Below are positions 47,282 to 59,011 of a stretch of 64,000 bases of DNA, one piece after another. This DNA comes from Dactylellina haptotyla (lineage: Eukaryota; Ascomycota; Orbiliomycetes; Orbiliales; Orbiliaceae). The notes beneath the pieces were generated by a model. The model made no database searches, had not been told where the DNA came from, and saw only the letters and a program-made list of their open reading frames with translations. Position 1 is the first letter of the stretch. Each line of letters begins with the position of its first letter. The stretch spans positions 2,108,001 through 2,172,000 of the forward strand of contig CM062385.1 of the NCBI GenBank assembly GCA_031310005.1, written 5' to 3'. Both the position numbers and the translations under genes were made by a program.

Positions 47282-48719
47282 TTAAGCAATTTTATTTCCA
47301 AGGTAGTGTTGGCTGAGGCTTCTTTCTGCTGGCCTGCCTGGTACGGATGACGGAAGCTCGTGTTGCATCTCCAAATCGCGACAGAAATCATTATTTTGTA
47401 GGCCCCATCTGGCGATCTCCGAAAGGATTGGTGGTTTATTCCCGTTTTTGCTATCGCCTTCGATCATACTTCGGATCGTTGATAGCTTTCTCGAAACTGG
47501 GCTGGCACTACCAGTACCTGGCTCAGTGCTTGCCTTTCCTTTTCGTTCATAGTCTGTGCTCCTCCGTCGGCCATCCGCTGATGATGCGCCCGATCGTCTC
47601 CGTCCGTGCAAAGTCGGCATTTTCGAACAGAATTCCGTGACTGTAATCCAGAGTGGTCGTTGCTTAATCCATGCGCATAGTTTAAGATATCCGGGTTTTA
47701 TTGTTGGTAAACAAGCAGCGACTATTGCCAGAGCAAGTTCTAGGAAGGAGCATGTCATAATAGGCACTATTGCCCAAGTTTTATCATCGACAGCATAAAA
47801 GTTGTAAATCGTGCATAGTCGCGCAATAGAAGCCGCGCAAGCACTGAATAATGAGCCCTAAGTTAGTACCAGCATCCTAAATAGGTGGTAATATGATATC
47901 TTCTCTTACAGGAGACCAATAGAAAAGATAAATATAATTTCGAACTTCTTTTTTGTAGCAACTTGCAGTCCTATTTCGTATATTAGGTTGTTTCTAACAA
48001 TATGATCAAATCTCGATAATCTATCAGTTGGTAGTACTGACCTTTCAGCATTCTTAGACAAGTCCCCCAGATCCAGAAATCAGTAATAATGTTGAAAGCG
48101 GCAGAGCAATATGTGAAAACGACATCGTTTATACAAGTATCACTGTGCGAACCGTTTGGCGAAGCAGTTGGGTCCCATGCGGAACTGATTGGGATACATT
48201 GGAGAATGTTCGTAATTAAAAAACTGATGCTGCCAGCGACTACGACTGCTATTGTTATTTTATAAAGAAGAGAAGGCTGGAGGCGGTTGTAGTAGGTAAG
48301 GATCGAGAGCTTGATGAATAACAAAGCGACACAATATCCGATTTCCCAGATATACACTGATTTGAAGAAATTAATGAGCTCTATCTCATTAACTTCGTTT
48401 AGATGCTGACCGGTTCCGTAGTTTCCCTCTTGTTAATCAAGGATCATATTAGTACCTCATATTTTTGGGTTTCAGATTCACGGATTTTATCGTCCTAACC
48501 TGTAACTGTGATCCCAGAGAAAACTGCGGCCGCGACTACAGTTATCCCAGATAAGATCATAAAGACATCATCGATGCCAAAATATGGTATTATCCTCGTT
48601 CTTACATAAACACGAGCGATGACCGAAGGAACTACTAAACCGACTGCTAGAACTGCAACACTCAGTACATCCGCTCTTTGGTTTATCCTGTCAGTATCGA
48701 TAGATTTTGAAGGCTCCAT
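47282..48719 (-). CDS. Rhodopsin-domain (PTH11/SAT4-like) membrane protein with long cytosolic tail
   Basis: Four exons on the minus strand, 48719-48500, 48428-48042, 47970-47910 and 47843-47282, give 409 residues. The ATG at 48719 is favoured over an upstream in-frame one because family members begin just before the first helix. Features of the fungal rhodopsin-like family are plain: VIARVYVRTRIIPYFGIDDV, NYGTGQHLNEV, YIWEIGYCVALLFIKLSILT with the KLSIL helix, NILQCIPISSAWD, FNIITDFWIW, FEIIFIFSIGLLACAASIAR, and WAIVPIMTCSFLELALAIVAA. About 130 residues rich in Ser, Arg and Lys follow the last helix as a cytosolic tail. The third intron acceptor (TTCAG at 47844) was chosen since it restores the family pattern. 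It is a putative G-protein-coupled receptor, ligand unknown. Confidence 0.85.
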
Positions 48720-50876
48720 TTCCACGATTGTCTCTCTGGGCAATACTTTTCGTTCTCCTGCATCGGTTCTGTGCTGGAACGCGAGGCGAGTAGGCTGATA
48801 TATGAGTGACTTCGGAGCGGTAGTCAAGTCGATGGTTTTCAACGTCCAATATTGTTCGTTACCGGTAGGTCGGAGCTTAGCTGTGGAGATTAGCTTTGCA
48901 ACTGAAAATTTAAAGTCTCTTATGCGCTATTTAAAGGGAAGATACATAACGCCTGCACGACGGCCTGCGAGGGGAGGTTAGAGCATTGACGTCGGCCTAA
49001 GTCCACGATGGTTATTTAGCGAAAAAATAAAGATCTTAAACAAATCGGCTGTGAGATACTACTGTTCGCACCCCGGAAAAAAAAATATGCTTCAGCATTC
49101 TAGATCCACCGAAATAACAGCGAGACCATTTTACGGGAAATGAGCTGCCAGACAAGACGTTTTCAGGATGTGTTGGGCTGGGCTGGGCGATTGGTGACCG
49201 GATTTGGTAAGAAATGCTGTGGGCTGAAAACCTTCACAAGGACCTGGCACCTGCGTTGGGGGATCTATGGCAAGCAGATTATGGTCTCGGACCTGAAACC
49301 TTTTGCTTCGCTTATTGTGGAGAGAGTATTACGCACACGAGAGTGAAAGACTGGAAGGAGAAGAACCTACAACAGTGCAACTGTTGTAGTTGCAGATGCT
49401 TTGTGGAACTAGTACGGCATCTAGCCTTGCAAGACAAGTGCAGACGCACATAGCTGAATTCGCTCTATTCTGTTCTCAAATTTCATGATAAGAGAGCTAC
49501 ATCAAAATATCAAGCATACAAGTAAGCTACGTAAGGGATCACATGCTTTGTAAGTATTATTTAATTACGTGGTATTCATCCAGTGCATTGCTATGGAGAA
49601 GGAAGGGAATACAGAACCTGAACTCGAGACCATAATCGTCCATCGGATAGGAATTTGCAGCATCTCCATATAACTCTAGCATTCTGGTTGAAGCGCTTAC
49701 TCCTTATTGGTATCTGCAAGGTAGAGCCGATATCGAAAGATTAATTTGAAAACAGAAATAGAAATGCTTGGCTCTCTCCTTTTAAAATCGTTGGTTTCAT
49801 CACTTCTATGTAATTCATGAAAGAGTAAATATTAGATGAGAAGTAGTTGCTTACGACGCCGGAGCTTCTCCCGCTAAGCTCTGGCATAAATGTTGAGATG
49901 ATAGATCATCGATTTCTAAATAAAACCTAATCTTCTTGTTTCAACCAAATTCGTGGCAATCATCGGTGATTAGATCTTCTTTCACTTTTGACTAGCAAAC
50001 ACAGTACGGAGGCCAAATGAAACCGTTTTCGAGCGCGTGGTTCTACCGTACATGTGATCCGCTCGTCTCTACTGACTACCCCTTGAGAGTAGATCTGCAT
50101 TCGCTTGCCGCAAACCTTCCCACGAGGTTCCAAGGAGGATCTAGAGTTACACTAGCTGCGGGGTAAATGCTGAGAAGGAAGAGACGAACTCTAAAACGAG
50201 AATGATTAGTACACGATTTCTGTACGATGAAAATGGAGTTGGAAAATAATACACGATTATCTATACTAGACATTTTAAAGTTTCTCCTTTAAGTATATTA
50301 GTACCGACTTGGAGAGCGCATCCGGCGCCGTATGCTATAAACTGCACTGAAAAGAATATGGAGACCATAATTTTTTTTCGTAATTTACAAGTACTATGAA
50401 TGATATATAAATGTATCCAAAACAAGTTACTAAACCCTCAACGGACCGCGGTTGAATTTATTTTCTATACGTTCATGTGGTGGTTCCTTTAAAGGAATAG
50501 TTAGCTCGTGTGATATTATAATCGGGAATTTCAGCATAAATCTACTTGGAGTTGGAAATATGATATTGGGGAGGCCGTCAGCAACCTATGCAGTGGGATT
50601 CCAGTCTCGCGGCATGGTATCACCGTTGTACCGTGCGGGATATAGAATCAAGCCGGGGGGTAGACATCAAAGAGTTTATTAACTTCTTGGTTAGCCCACT
50701 TGCTAGGCTTTTGCCTGGAATTTTTCTCCAATTATTTTCTTCTATACCATAATTGCATAGATACCGGCACCTAAACGCCGATAAGCGGTCTCTTATGCCC
50801 AAACTGTGGCTCAGTACTTTTAGCCAAATCTACAATTACTTGATCATTCTATACAATATCAAATACTAGAACAGCC
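48720..50876. other. Intergenic interval
   Basis: No supported gene. The first 250 bases are the promoter side of the minus-strand receptor gene. A frame at 49214-49453 has a Cys-rich run but no leader or domain and is not called. Confidence 0.45.
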
Positions 50877-52839
50877 ATGCGACTCAGACTTCAACAAGAA
50901 GGGAGTGGATCTGCATCTATAGCTATCGCCGTGGAGTTGTTTGTTGCTTTTGGAGGTACTATTCTCTTTAGAAGTTGTCAAGCCCTGAAAATTGAATATT
51001 TTGTATTTTAACACAACTATATATCTCAATCTTGTTATCGATTAGGAATATTGTTTGGATATGATACCGTAGGTACTCCCATGGAGCTCAAACTCGGTGC
51101 TCTCGCAGTGGGATCTCTACCTGAACCGAGGTTTGATCGATATCAATTTCTCGATTTTCTGACGAGAAAGTCATCTACAATCGACTAATTATCATCTGAG
51201 AATCTAGATACACACGAGCGGCAGGACACTGGTTCTTATCGCATCCTTCTCTCTATTCAATTCGCTTGGTCTGTCATTTTATTTTCTGGGATGATGCTCC
51301 TGCCTGAAACTCCAAGATTTTTAGTTAAACGTAATAAGTTTGCTGCCGCCCCCAAGACACTATCTAGGCTCCGCCGGCTCCCTCCAGACCACCCTGAGGT
51401 TGTGGTGGAACTGAATGAAATCACGGCGAATCACGAATATGAGTTGAGCATTGGTCAAGCTTCTTACAAAGAACTCCTTCCTAATGAAAGTGGGATTCCT
51501 GAGAAAGCGCCTGTTAACGGGTGTTGGCATTCAGGTCTTTCAGCAACTAAGTGGTGCTAATTTTATATTTTACTACGGAACAACCTTCTTCCAGTCCGCG
51601 GGTGTTAAAAACTCATTCGCTGTCTCGCTTATTATGAATTGCGTAAACGTAGTCTCCACATTACCTGGGCTTTGGCTTGTGGATAACTGGGGTCGCCGGA
51701 ATCTACTCCTGTTTGGTGCTGCAGGGATGGCTATTTGCCAATTTATTGTGGTCAGTAACCTAGAGATGATTAAGATAAATCCTTCAATCTCAAATCACTA
51801 ACCAAAATTTTAGGCAATCGTCGGGACAGTCTCACAAACGCAACCAGCGCACAATACTCTGGTTGCATTTGTGTGTATTTATATACTTTTCTTCGCGTCT
51901 TCATGGGTAAGGTAATAAGTTCATAACTGCTCACTTACAGCTGCTCAGGCTTGCTAAAGCATGCTCTTTCTTTTCTTTAGGGGTAAGGATAATTTTCATT
52001 CATGTCCTTAACTAACCAGTAGTAAAAGTAGCTAACTATCTATTTTTAAACAACAGAACGGTGGCTTGGGTTGTGGTAAGCTATCCCCCTAGACATCATG
52101 TGTGACCACGGAATATCTTGAATCAAGGTACTGATAAGATTCAAGGCAGGGGAGATATTACTGCTCAAGGCGAGAGCGAAAGGTTTATCTATTACTACTG
52201 CTTCCAACTAGTTGTTTAATTGGGCCATCAGGTGAGTTGAATTTGAAGATAGAACAAACAATGAAACATGTCACATTGGCGAAGACCAGGTAACTCAATA
52301 GAACTTAAGTTAAAGATACGCGACGCCTTACATGGTAGACAGGTACTATTCATCTATATTCCTCTTATAATGCACAGTTTATATTGTTGCACAAATACTA
52401 AATAATAATTACTTATAGTGCGCCGGGGGATGCGAATCTAGGGACAGGAGTGTTTTTCGTCTGGGGATCCTTCTGTGCCATAAGCTTGGTCTTTGTATGG
52501 ATGTGAGATGGTACCCCTAAAACCTAGCATTAAATGGAGGTTTGAGATGTTTTCGGTTACAGGTTCATATATGAAACCAAGAGATTCACCCTCGAGCAGG
52601 TAGATGAGCTATATTCCAAGGTTCCAAAGGCTTGGAAATCCCCTGGGTTTGCCCCGACAGCTAATTTTGTCGAGATTGCTGAAGAGGTTCAGCAACACGA
52701 CACAGGTAGAAGGCGACTCACTCTATCCGAGATCGAAACCATAATCATCAACAGGAAAAGTCCAGTAGGAATAGGAGAAAAGATGATGGCGCCGATAAAG
52801 CATGATGTTGTCCTCATTAACGGATATTGTGCCGATTGA
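50877..52839 (+). pseudogene. MFS sugar transporter, decayed
   Basis: Pieces of a major facilitator superfamily hexose-type transporter occur in order on the plus strand, separated by what look like original introns. They are: AFGGILFGYDT near 50950-51069; QDTGSYRILLSIQFAWSVIL, then LPETPRFLVKR (51210-51330); LLTGVGIQVFQQLSGANFIF (near 51505); DNWGRRNLLLFGAAGMAI; VCIYILFFASSW; an ILLLKARAKG piece; YATPYMVDS; and YETKRFTLEQVDELY to a stop at 52839. Family members run about 500 residues. Here the stretch carrying roughly helices 2-6 is missing between 51,070 and 51,210. The reading frame shifts near 51,480-51,510. A TAG replaces the tryptophan codon of ASNWL at 52209-52211. Loss looks fairly recent because most motifs are intact. 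Confidence 0.85.
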
Positions 52840-54645
52840 TAATAACTATATGGACGCCTAAGGTGGTGAAGACGAATTAAAAAACGAATCTCTGGGTCGC
52901 AGTTTTCAAGAGACTAGGCTTTTTATTAAAAATTATACGCACCAGCGGTGATATACCAAAAGCCCTACGATAAAGTAGCGCAAAAGATCATATTAATGTA
53001 AGAGCTCAAGCGTTGTTGTTTTATCGACGTGCGGCGAACATATATGAGAGGCCCCCTTCGTCAAGGACGTCCAACTGTCCGTCACCCGTTCAAGTTCCAA
53101 ATTATCATGCCACAAGTTCGGATTAAAACGACATCGCCAAGCCGGCTGATGAGCCGGGCGATCAAAGCTTCGGTATAATGTATTATGAAGGTGACGCGGC
53201 AAAAAAAAACAAAGGAGTGTCTATTTAAACGTTGAGCCTACATTCAGACGATTCATGCTGGCGGACAGGAAAATTAATTTGCCATGAGTTATTAGCGACA
53301 CATCTAGCATTTCATCTCCGGTGTCCTACCTCCCGTCAGGGATCAGGGACGGAATTTAAATGGAGAAGACCGGTCCATGCATTCTGCTAGCTGAAGCCTA
53401 TGAGCAACCCTGCCAGACCGTCGATACCGCTTCGATAGTGATTGGTGATCATGAGGTAGTGGAGAGAACATTAAAACAGGCGCATATGGTCATCGGATGT
53501 ATCTACGATCCATTCCGTTGGTTTAGTGAAAGAAAGAAAAGTAAGTCCGTACGTATTTGCTGAGATCATATGCAAATCCCGAGGCGGTTGTCTCAGCCTA
53601 GACCTTATATCGGGTTTACGCGGTGTCACATTGCGTTTATTGTTCAGTGGAGACTGTGAATAACGGCAGCAACACACTACATGGTGAGCCGAGCTGTGCC
53701 GATATGGATAACAAGATAAATGCCAAGCGAAACATAATAAAAAGCATTTTAATTCAAGATTTAAAAATTATGATAATTTCCGTTTGTTATATGTGAATGA
53801 ATGAAAGAGACCGTTCGCGTTCCATCAGCGCTCAGGCCATATCCGCTGCTCATTGGCTCGCCTTTTTGTTTCAGGATTCACTTTGAAGACTGGTGCTCGG
53901 ATACGTCAAGTCTCGTTACCATTCTGAGATGGCCATGCAGGGTGCCCCAGTTTACCCCGACATTTGCGGGCCGACTATGCGGGCGCGGAAGAACTATGCA
54001 ACACATACCGCCAATGATAAGAATGTGGTTAAAGTCTCTCAATCAAGATGGTCCGTGTTCCACCAATTATCTCAACTAGGACTGCTTCAAGTTGAGCACC
54101 TGACGGTTCAAATCCTGGTGTTGGGTGTGCTGAAGAAAGAAAGTGGCGCCTCTGGATCGAGAGCCATTTTACAGTTCCAAGGTATTAATTAACTGGGAGA
54201 CAAATATAGCTGCCAGGGTCCTTGCAATCTTCCCCTTATCTGCAGGTACTTCTCATCTGATATAGCTACATCAAAGAAAAAATTCATCAATATATTTCTC
54301 CACGGGAAAACTTCAACTTGGCAAAGCTTGGTGTTTCAACTTCAAGCTTCCAAGATAGCTGACCGTCGGTGATCTCAAAACATTGGCACGGAAGAATTTC
54401 ACTTGGCAGGAAAGCTTAGCTCAGTCCTTCGAATAAGATTCCCTGAACCTTCAGGGAACTGTGAATCTTGGTACTTCATAAATGAATATAAATATGTGAA
54501 CCCTCGCAGTATTGGCACTGGAGAACCACCATCCTTGGAGACCAAGAAGACCAAGAGACCAGCAATCAACTTGGCAGATTCTTGACTGACATCAGTCGGC
54601 ATTTTATTGTATTCCCTCTCTACAATTCGGAATAACTGCTTGAAA
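52840..54645. other. Intergenic interval
   Basis: No supported gene. It is AT-rich left of 53.8 kb. The last 200 bases hold the promoter of the polygalacturonase gene. Confidence 0.45.
54487..54494 (+). promoter_or_regulatory. TATA-like element of the polygalacturonase gene
   Basis: TATAAATA lies about 150 bases before the ATG at 54646, a usual distance for fungal genes with leaders of ordinary length. Confidence 0.45.
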
Positions 54646-56295
54646 ATGAAGCAGGCTACCACACTTGCTGCCTTGGCACTTGCCGCTGGCGCCGCTGCCC
54701 AACAGAGCGCCTACGGACAATGTGGCGGTATTAACTGGACTGGTATTACACAACCGTTTTTCTTGACATTTTCTATTGCCTTGTTCTAGAGTCCTGCTAA
54801 CTCACCCTTTCAATATAGGTGCTACTAGCTGTGTTTCGGGTTATACTTGTGTTTACAGCAACGATTACTATAGCCAATGTGTCCCAGGTAAGCCGAATAT
54901 AACCGCCCATCTTTCCATATGCCGAATCGGCGCGCTCATGCCATGTTAAGGAACCGCGGCTACCACCACCAAGACGACCACCACCAAAACCACCACTACG
55001 TCGAAAACCACCACCACTAGCACTAAGACTAGTACCACTAAGACTAGCACTACAAAGACTACCGCAACCTCGTCTACGAAAACCACCACGAAGGCGACCA
55101 CTACATCTGCTGCTACTACAACTCCTATTGGCGGCGGCGGCGGTAGTGGTGGGTGCACAGTTACTGCTTATGCTAGCATTTCATCTGCTGTCAAGAGCTG
55201 TACACTCATCACCCTTTCCAATATCTCTGCTCCACCATCGAGCACTATCGACTTGCAAAAGTTGCAAACCAGCGCCACTGTCGTGTTTGCTGGTCTTACT
55301 GTACGTACACATCTATCATACTGTGAGAATTCGACGCGAGTATACTAACATCTCGTAGACCTTTGGCGTTACTGCCAATAACGATTTCGACCCAATTGTC
55401 GTTTCTGGTAATGGCATCCTTATCACCGGTGCCGCCGGACACACCATTGACGGAGGTGGTCCAAACTACTGGGACGGTCAAGGATCCAATGGTGGCGGTG
55501 CTAAGCCAGACCACTTCTTCGTTGTTAAGAAGACTACCAATGCTAGAATCACCAACCTGAACATCAAGAACTGGCCAGTCCACTGCTTCAGCATGACCGG
55601 AAATGAAGGCCTTACGGTTTCCGGACTTAACCTTGACAACTCTGACGGTGATGCCCCCAACTCTAAGAGCAGCGGTAAGGCTGCTGCCCACAACAGCGAT
55701 GGCTTCGATATCTCCAGCTCCGACTATGTGACGCTCTCGAACATTAACGTCCACAACCAGGATGATTGCGTTGCTGTCACTTCCGGTACTCATATCACTG
55801 TCACCGGAATGTACTGCTACGGTGGACACGGTCTCTCCATCGGTTCCATCGGTGGAAAGAGCAACAACACTGTCGACACCGTTCTCTTCGAGAACTCTCA
55901 AGTCGTCAACTCTGAGAACGCCTGCCGTATCAAGACTAACTCTGGAACCACCGGAACTGTCAAGAACGTTACCTACAAGGGTATCACCATGTCCGGTATC
56001 ACCGACTACGGTATTGACGTCCAGCAAGATTACCTCGTAAGTCTCATTTTCCACTTTATCCTTCAGTTCGATCGATTGCTAACAAAGATTCGAATAGAAC
56101 GGTGGCCCAACTGGAAGCCCGACTAACGGTGTCACAATCTCTGGTGTCTCCTTCATTGATGTTACCGGTACAGTCTCTAGTTCTGCCTACAACTACTACA
56201 TCCTCTGTGGTTCTGGCAGCTGCAGCGGCTTCACCTTCTCTGGTACTAGCATCACTGGTGGCAAGACCAGCTGCAACTACGGATCTTGCCCTTAA
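54646..56295 (+). CDS. Endopolygalacturonase (GH28) with N-terminal cellulose-binding CBM1
   Basis: Five exons, 54646-54742, 54819-54887, 54951-55300, 55359-56036 and 56098-56295, encode 463 residues. A signal peptide (about 1-19) is followed by a complete fungal cellulose-binding module CBM1 ([25 protein letters not shown]; about 23-55). A Thr/Lys linker and a glycine run come next, then a GH28 right-handed beta-helix. Catalytic motifs are all present: NSDGFD (about 284), NQDD (about 305), GGHGLS (about 327) and RIKTN (about 363), as in active endo-acting enzymes that cut homogalacturonan. The CBM1 is built from its own exons. Secreted pectinases of fungi seldom carry CBM1, so this is a fusion that would hold the enzyme on cellulose of the plant wall. 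Strong CTAAC branch sites support most introns. Confidence 0.93.
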
Positions 56296-58672
56296 ATCAT
56301 TTAGTCGGACACGAAACAAAATTATGTGTTGCAGTGCCAGCTTCTGCTGAGTGACCGCAAAACTAACGCAATAAATGTAGAAGATGGAAGAGAAGGTGAC
56401 AAAACGTACATATACTTGTTTCTCTTGAAGATTGTACTCTGCTTTAGATCAATCTAATTCTGTATATATTGGCAATTGTACAGCTAGCAGCTAATTGGAA
56501 TTCGATATTGCTCTAAATGCGTATCAACCTTGTGTAACAAAGAACGTGAGGTATCAGGCAGTAGGTAGAGGAGCTCCATGCAGTGAAAGTTAAGTCCCAG
56601 CTCAAGTGGGCGGGCATATGCTAGCATACTTTACTCTCTCACCCCCCGGAAATCAGCCCCATTCTAGACTAGTAAATCTTCCGAAGAGGCGTCATTGGTC
56701 GGGACATCACTTCCAGGGAGAGAGCGTTGTATGTTGCATAACGTTGACAACACAGGCCAACCGGACCGCATGGGTTAAAGATCACCAGAACTCCATCATA
56801 GCACCTTAATTTATAGCCTAGACTTTCCGTTCTCGGATCCAGCTGGAAGGACCGTCTGCATTCGAACTATGTACTGCCGTGGCTTACAAGGCTGTTCACA
56901 ACAAGGCTTCTTTTTCTGCGAGTTCTTGCTATCCTCCTGGGTCCGAGCCTAACACCATTCCAGACCCTGGCACATTCCCAGGGAGCCCCTTTGAGAATTG
57001 TGAGCATAACGATACTCGCTCACCCGCGATCTAAATCCGAGCCAAAGAGAGGGGTGATGCAGCTGGTGAAGGGGCGTATTGTTGTTATAATGTTATTGTG
57101 TTACCAACAATCTACCAGGCCCGAAACTAGCGCTTCCACAGTATCCGTAGGGCTCTAGGGATATGATATCATATATTACTTAATTGATTCTTTGTTATCG
57201 CCGATACTCTCTTTACAAAATATCCATTGGTAATTCCACTGTGTTTTCTAGTACACAAAGAAGCGAGGCAAGACGTAAGCAACGATTCGACAGAAGCTAT
57301 GTATGCCCGAATATACTGAGTATCGAGTTAAGTATGATTTGTTAACGTGACAGAGAAAACAGTCAGTTTCACTGCATAGCTTCAAAATATTTTGAAAGCC
57401 AAATCTACTGCTCCCGTGCTCATTCTTGCTTTCGGAGAATTCTCATAAGGCTAGGTAGCGTGTTTTTTAGTTTATATGCGGGGTACTTTTGTACGGCCCT
57501 TGCCGCTCCAATAGATGCGAGTAAGCATATAGTAGGGATCGCTGCTTACTTAACGTTAACTTTTACAATAAAATCATAATAATAATTAGGATTTTCAGTC
57601 AAAATTAGTGTTGGACTAACAGGTAACAGATTTAAATTTTCATCTAGTAATGCGATCAGTAGTATTTGATAGGCTCGCTGTATTTAGGCCGCAACGCCAA
57701 TGAAACTTCCAAGGTTGGCTTGGGACCTATCACCAGCCCAAAAGGTATCTAGCCATACATAGTTGACAAATTCTTTTGCTGATCTAATCGATGCGCTCCC
57801 AAGGCATAACTCCTACCAGTATGCAACAATGGGCAATATCAAGCATACCGGACTATCTCCGATCTACACAATTGCGGTGCCCCCGATGCCTGTATTTCAC
57901 AAGCCGATAATATAGCTTTGTGTCAACATGGGTATCTACGCGCAGACGGTGGCCCCTGACCTTCCTTGAAAATTCCATACACGGATAGCGATAGCTAATC
58001 TGCAATACATCACTGCCTTGAACAAAGGATGCTGCAACCAACAGTAAATGCGCATCATCAGGTCCCTACGGCTATCAAGGGCTAGACGGTTTGAGGCTTG
58101 GGTTCGCCTGTCGGAGCCGCATTCCACCGTCATTTGCTTCTTCATAGTCCGATCCTTCACAATCGTTCGGTGCTGGAGCTTCAAAGAACAAGAATTATTG
58201 TTACACTAAACGCTGAATGACGTGGCATAAACTCAGAAGCATTGGCAAGTATCCCTTCACGAATAGACCGATTGAAATGTGAACAAATGCGGGATATACT
58301 CAACGTTATTTGATCGTCAATTTTCATTCGTTGCGGTGATCACGATAATTCTCGTCACAAGAGCCTTGAAGAGACGGGAACTCGCATCGTCATCCTGCCT
58401 ATCAGTTATCTTCAGTGGAATTTGTGATTTCAATTCTCCTCTAGATTTGTATATAAAGCCCCCAAATATTCCCCTCAATCCTATCTCTTGCCATCATCAG
58501 TATCAAGTAACAAGCTTGAGCAAAGGATCAAATCTTACAAAGTTAGCCTATTAATCCTCCTTCTCAAACCTTACACACCGCAAAGCTAATAATAGCTTGC
58601 ATCATAGTAACTTCAAACTACAGAAAAAATACCTAAGTTCACATCCCAAACCCTCGAGCGCCAACCTCCAAA
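56296..58672. other. Intergenic interval
   Basis: No supported gene in 2.4 kb. AT-rich, with short frames only. A minus-strand frame near 57.9-58.2 kb was considered and not called. The right end holds the promoter of the cysteine-rich peptide gene. Confidence 0.45.
58450..58458 (+). promoter_or_regulatory. TATA box of the cysteine-rich secreted peptide gene
   Basis: TATATAAAG at about 220 bases before the ATG at 58673, followed by a CCCCAAATATTCCCC-type stretch and a pyrimidine-rich run, typical of a strongly induced fungal promoter. Confidence 0.5.
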
Positions 58673-59011
58673 ATGCAATTGACAAAGCTCGTATACGTCC
58701 TCCCTCTGTTCACGGCTGCCCTCGCTGTAGCAGTTCCAGAAGCCGAACCTGGCACCCGCGTTACTAGCAACAAACTCAGTGCACTCGACAAGAGAGGCGG
58801 CGAACTAGAAAAGCGACAGTGTGATCCGAATGGCTGCAAATGTGCAAACGGCGCGGCAGGCGTCTACTGTGGTTGGTGCGCTGGTGTCTTGAACCCGGGC
58901 ACTGGCGGATCTTGGTCCGATGTTTTCCAGTGCAACGGATCTGGCGGATGCTGCAGATACGGCCCACGAGATAGCTGCGCCAGCTGGCAGAGCTTCTCCC
59001 CATGCGGTTAA
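58673..59011 (+). CDS. Small cysteine-rich secreted protein with Kex2-type pro-region
   Basis: A single exon encodes 112 residues. A signal peptide (about 1-20, ending ALAVA) is followed by a short acidic pro-region with Lys-Arg at 40-41 and 47-48, both suited to the Golgi protease Kex2. Cleavage after the second would leave a 64-residue mature peptide starting QCDPNGCKC. It has 10 cysteines (50, 55, 57, 66, 69, 87, 93, 94, 102, 111), so up to five disulfides, and a Gly-rich middle. Cys-Cys (93-94) and the C-x4-C-x-C start resemble small secreted effectors and antimicrobial peptides of plant-associated fungi. I recognise no named family. The neighbouring TATA box and absence of introns are consistent with an inducible gene. 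Confidence 0.88.
   Translation: MQLTKLVYVLPLFTAALAVAVPEAEPGTRVTSNKLSALDKRGGELEKRQCDPNGCKCANGAAGVYCGWCAGVLNPGTGGSWSDVFQCNGSGGCCRYGPRDSCASWQSFSPCG

Noticed and set aside
48720-48842. Longer N-terminus for the minus-strand receptor gene from an upstream in-frame ATG
   Set aside because: Adds 41 residues of no family pattern before a good start just ahead of helix 1.
49140-49453. Overlapping frames with a CNCCSCRC cysteine run
   Set aside because: No signal peptide, domain or splice-linked exon; composition like its non-coding surroundings.
54946-55158. Minus-strand Val-rich frame
   Set aside because: It is the antisense of the Thr-rich linker of the polygalacturonase.
57853-58184. Overlapping minus-strand frames with a MMRIYCWLQHPLF block
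   Set aside because: Could be a relic of a protein gene, but no family could be named and the two frames cannot be joined by clear splice sites.
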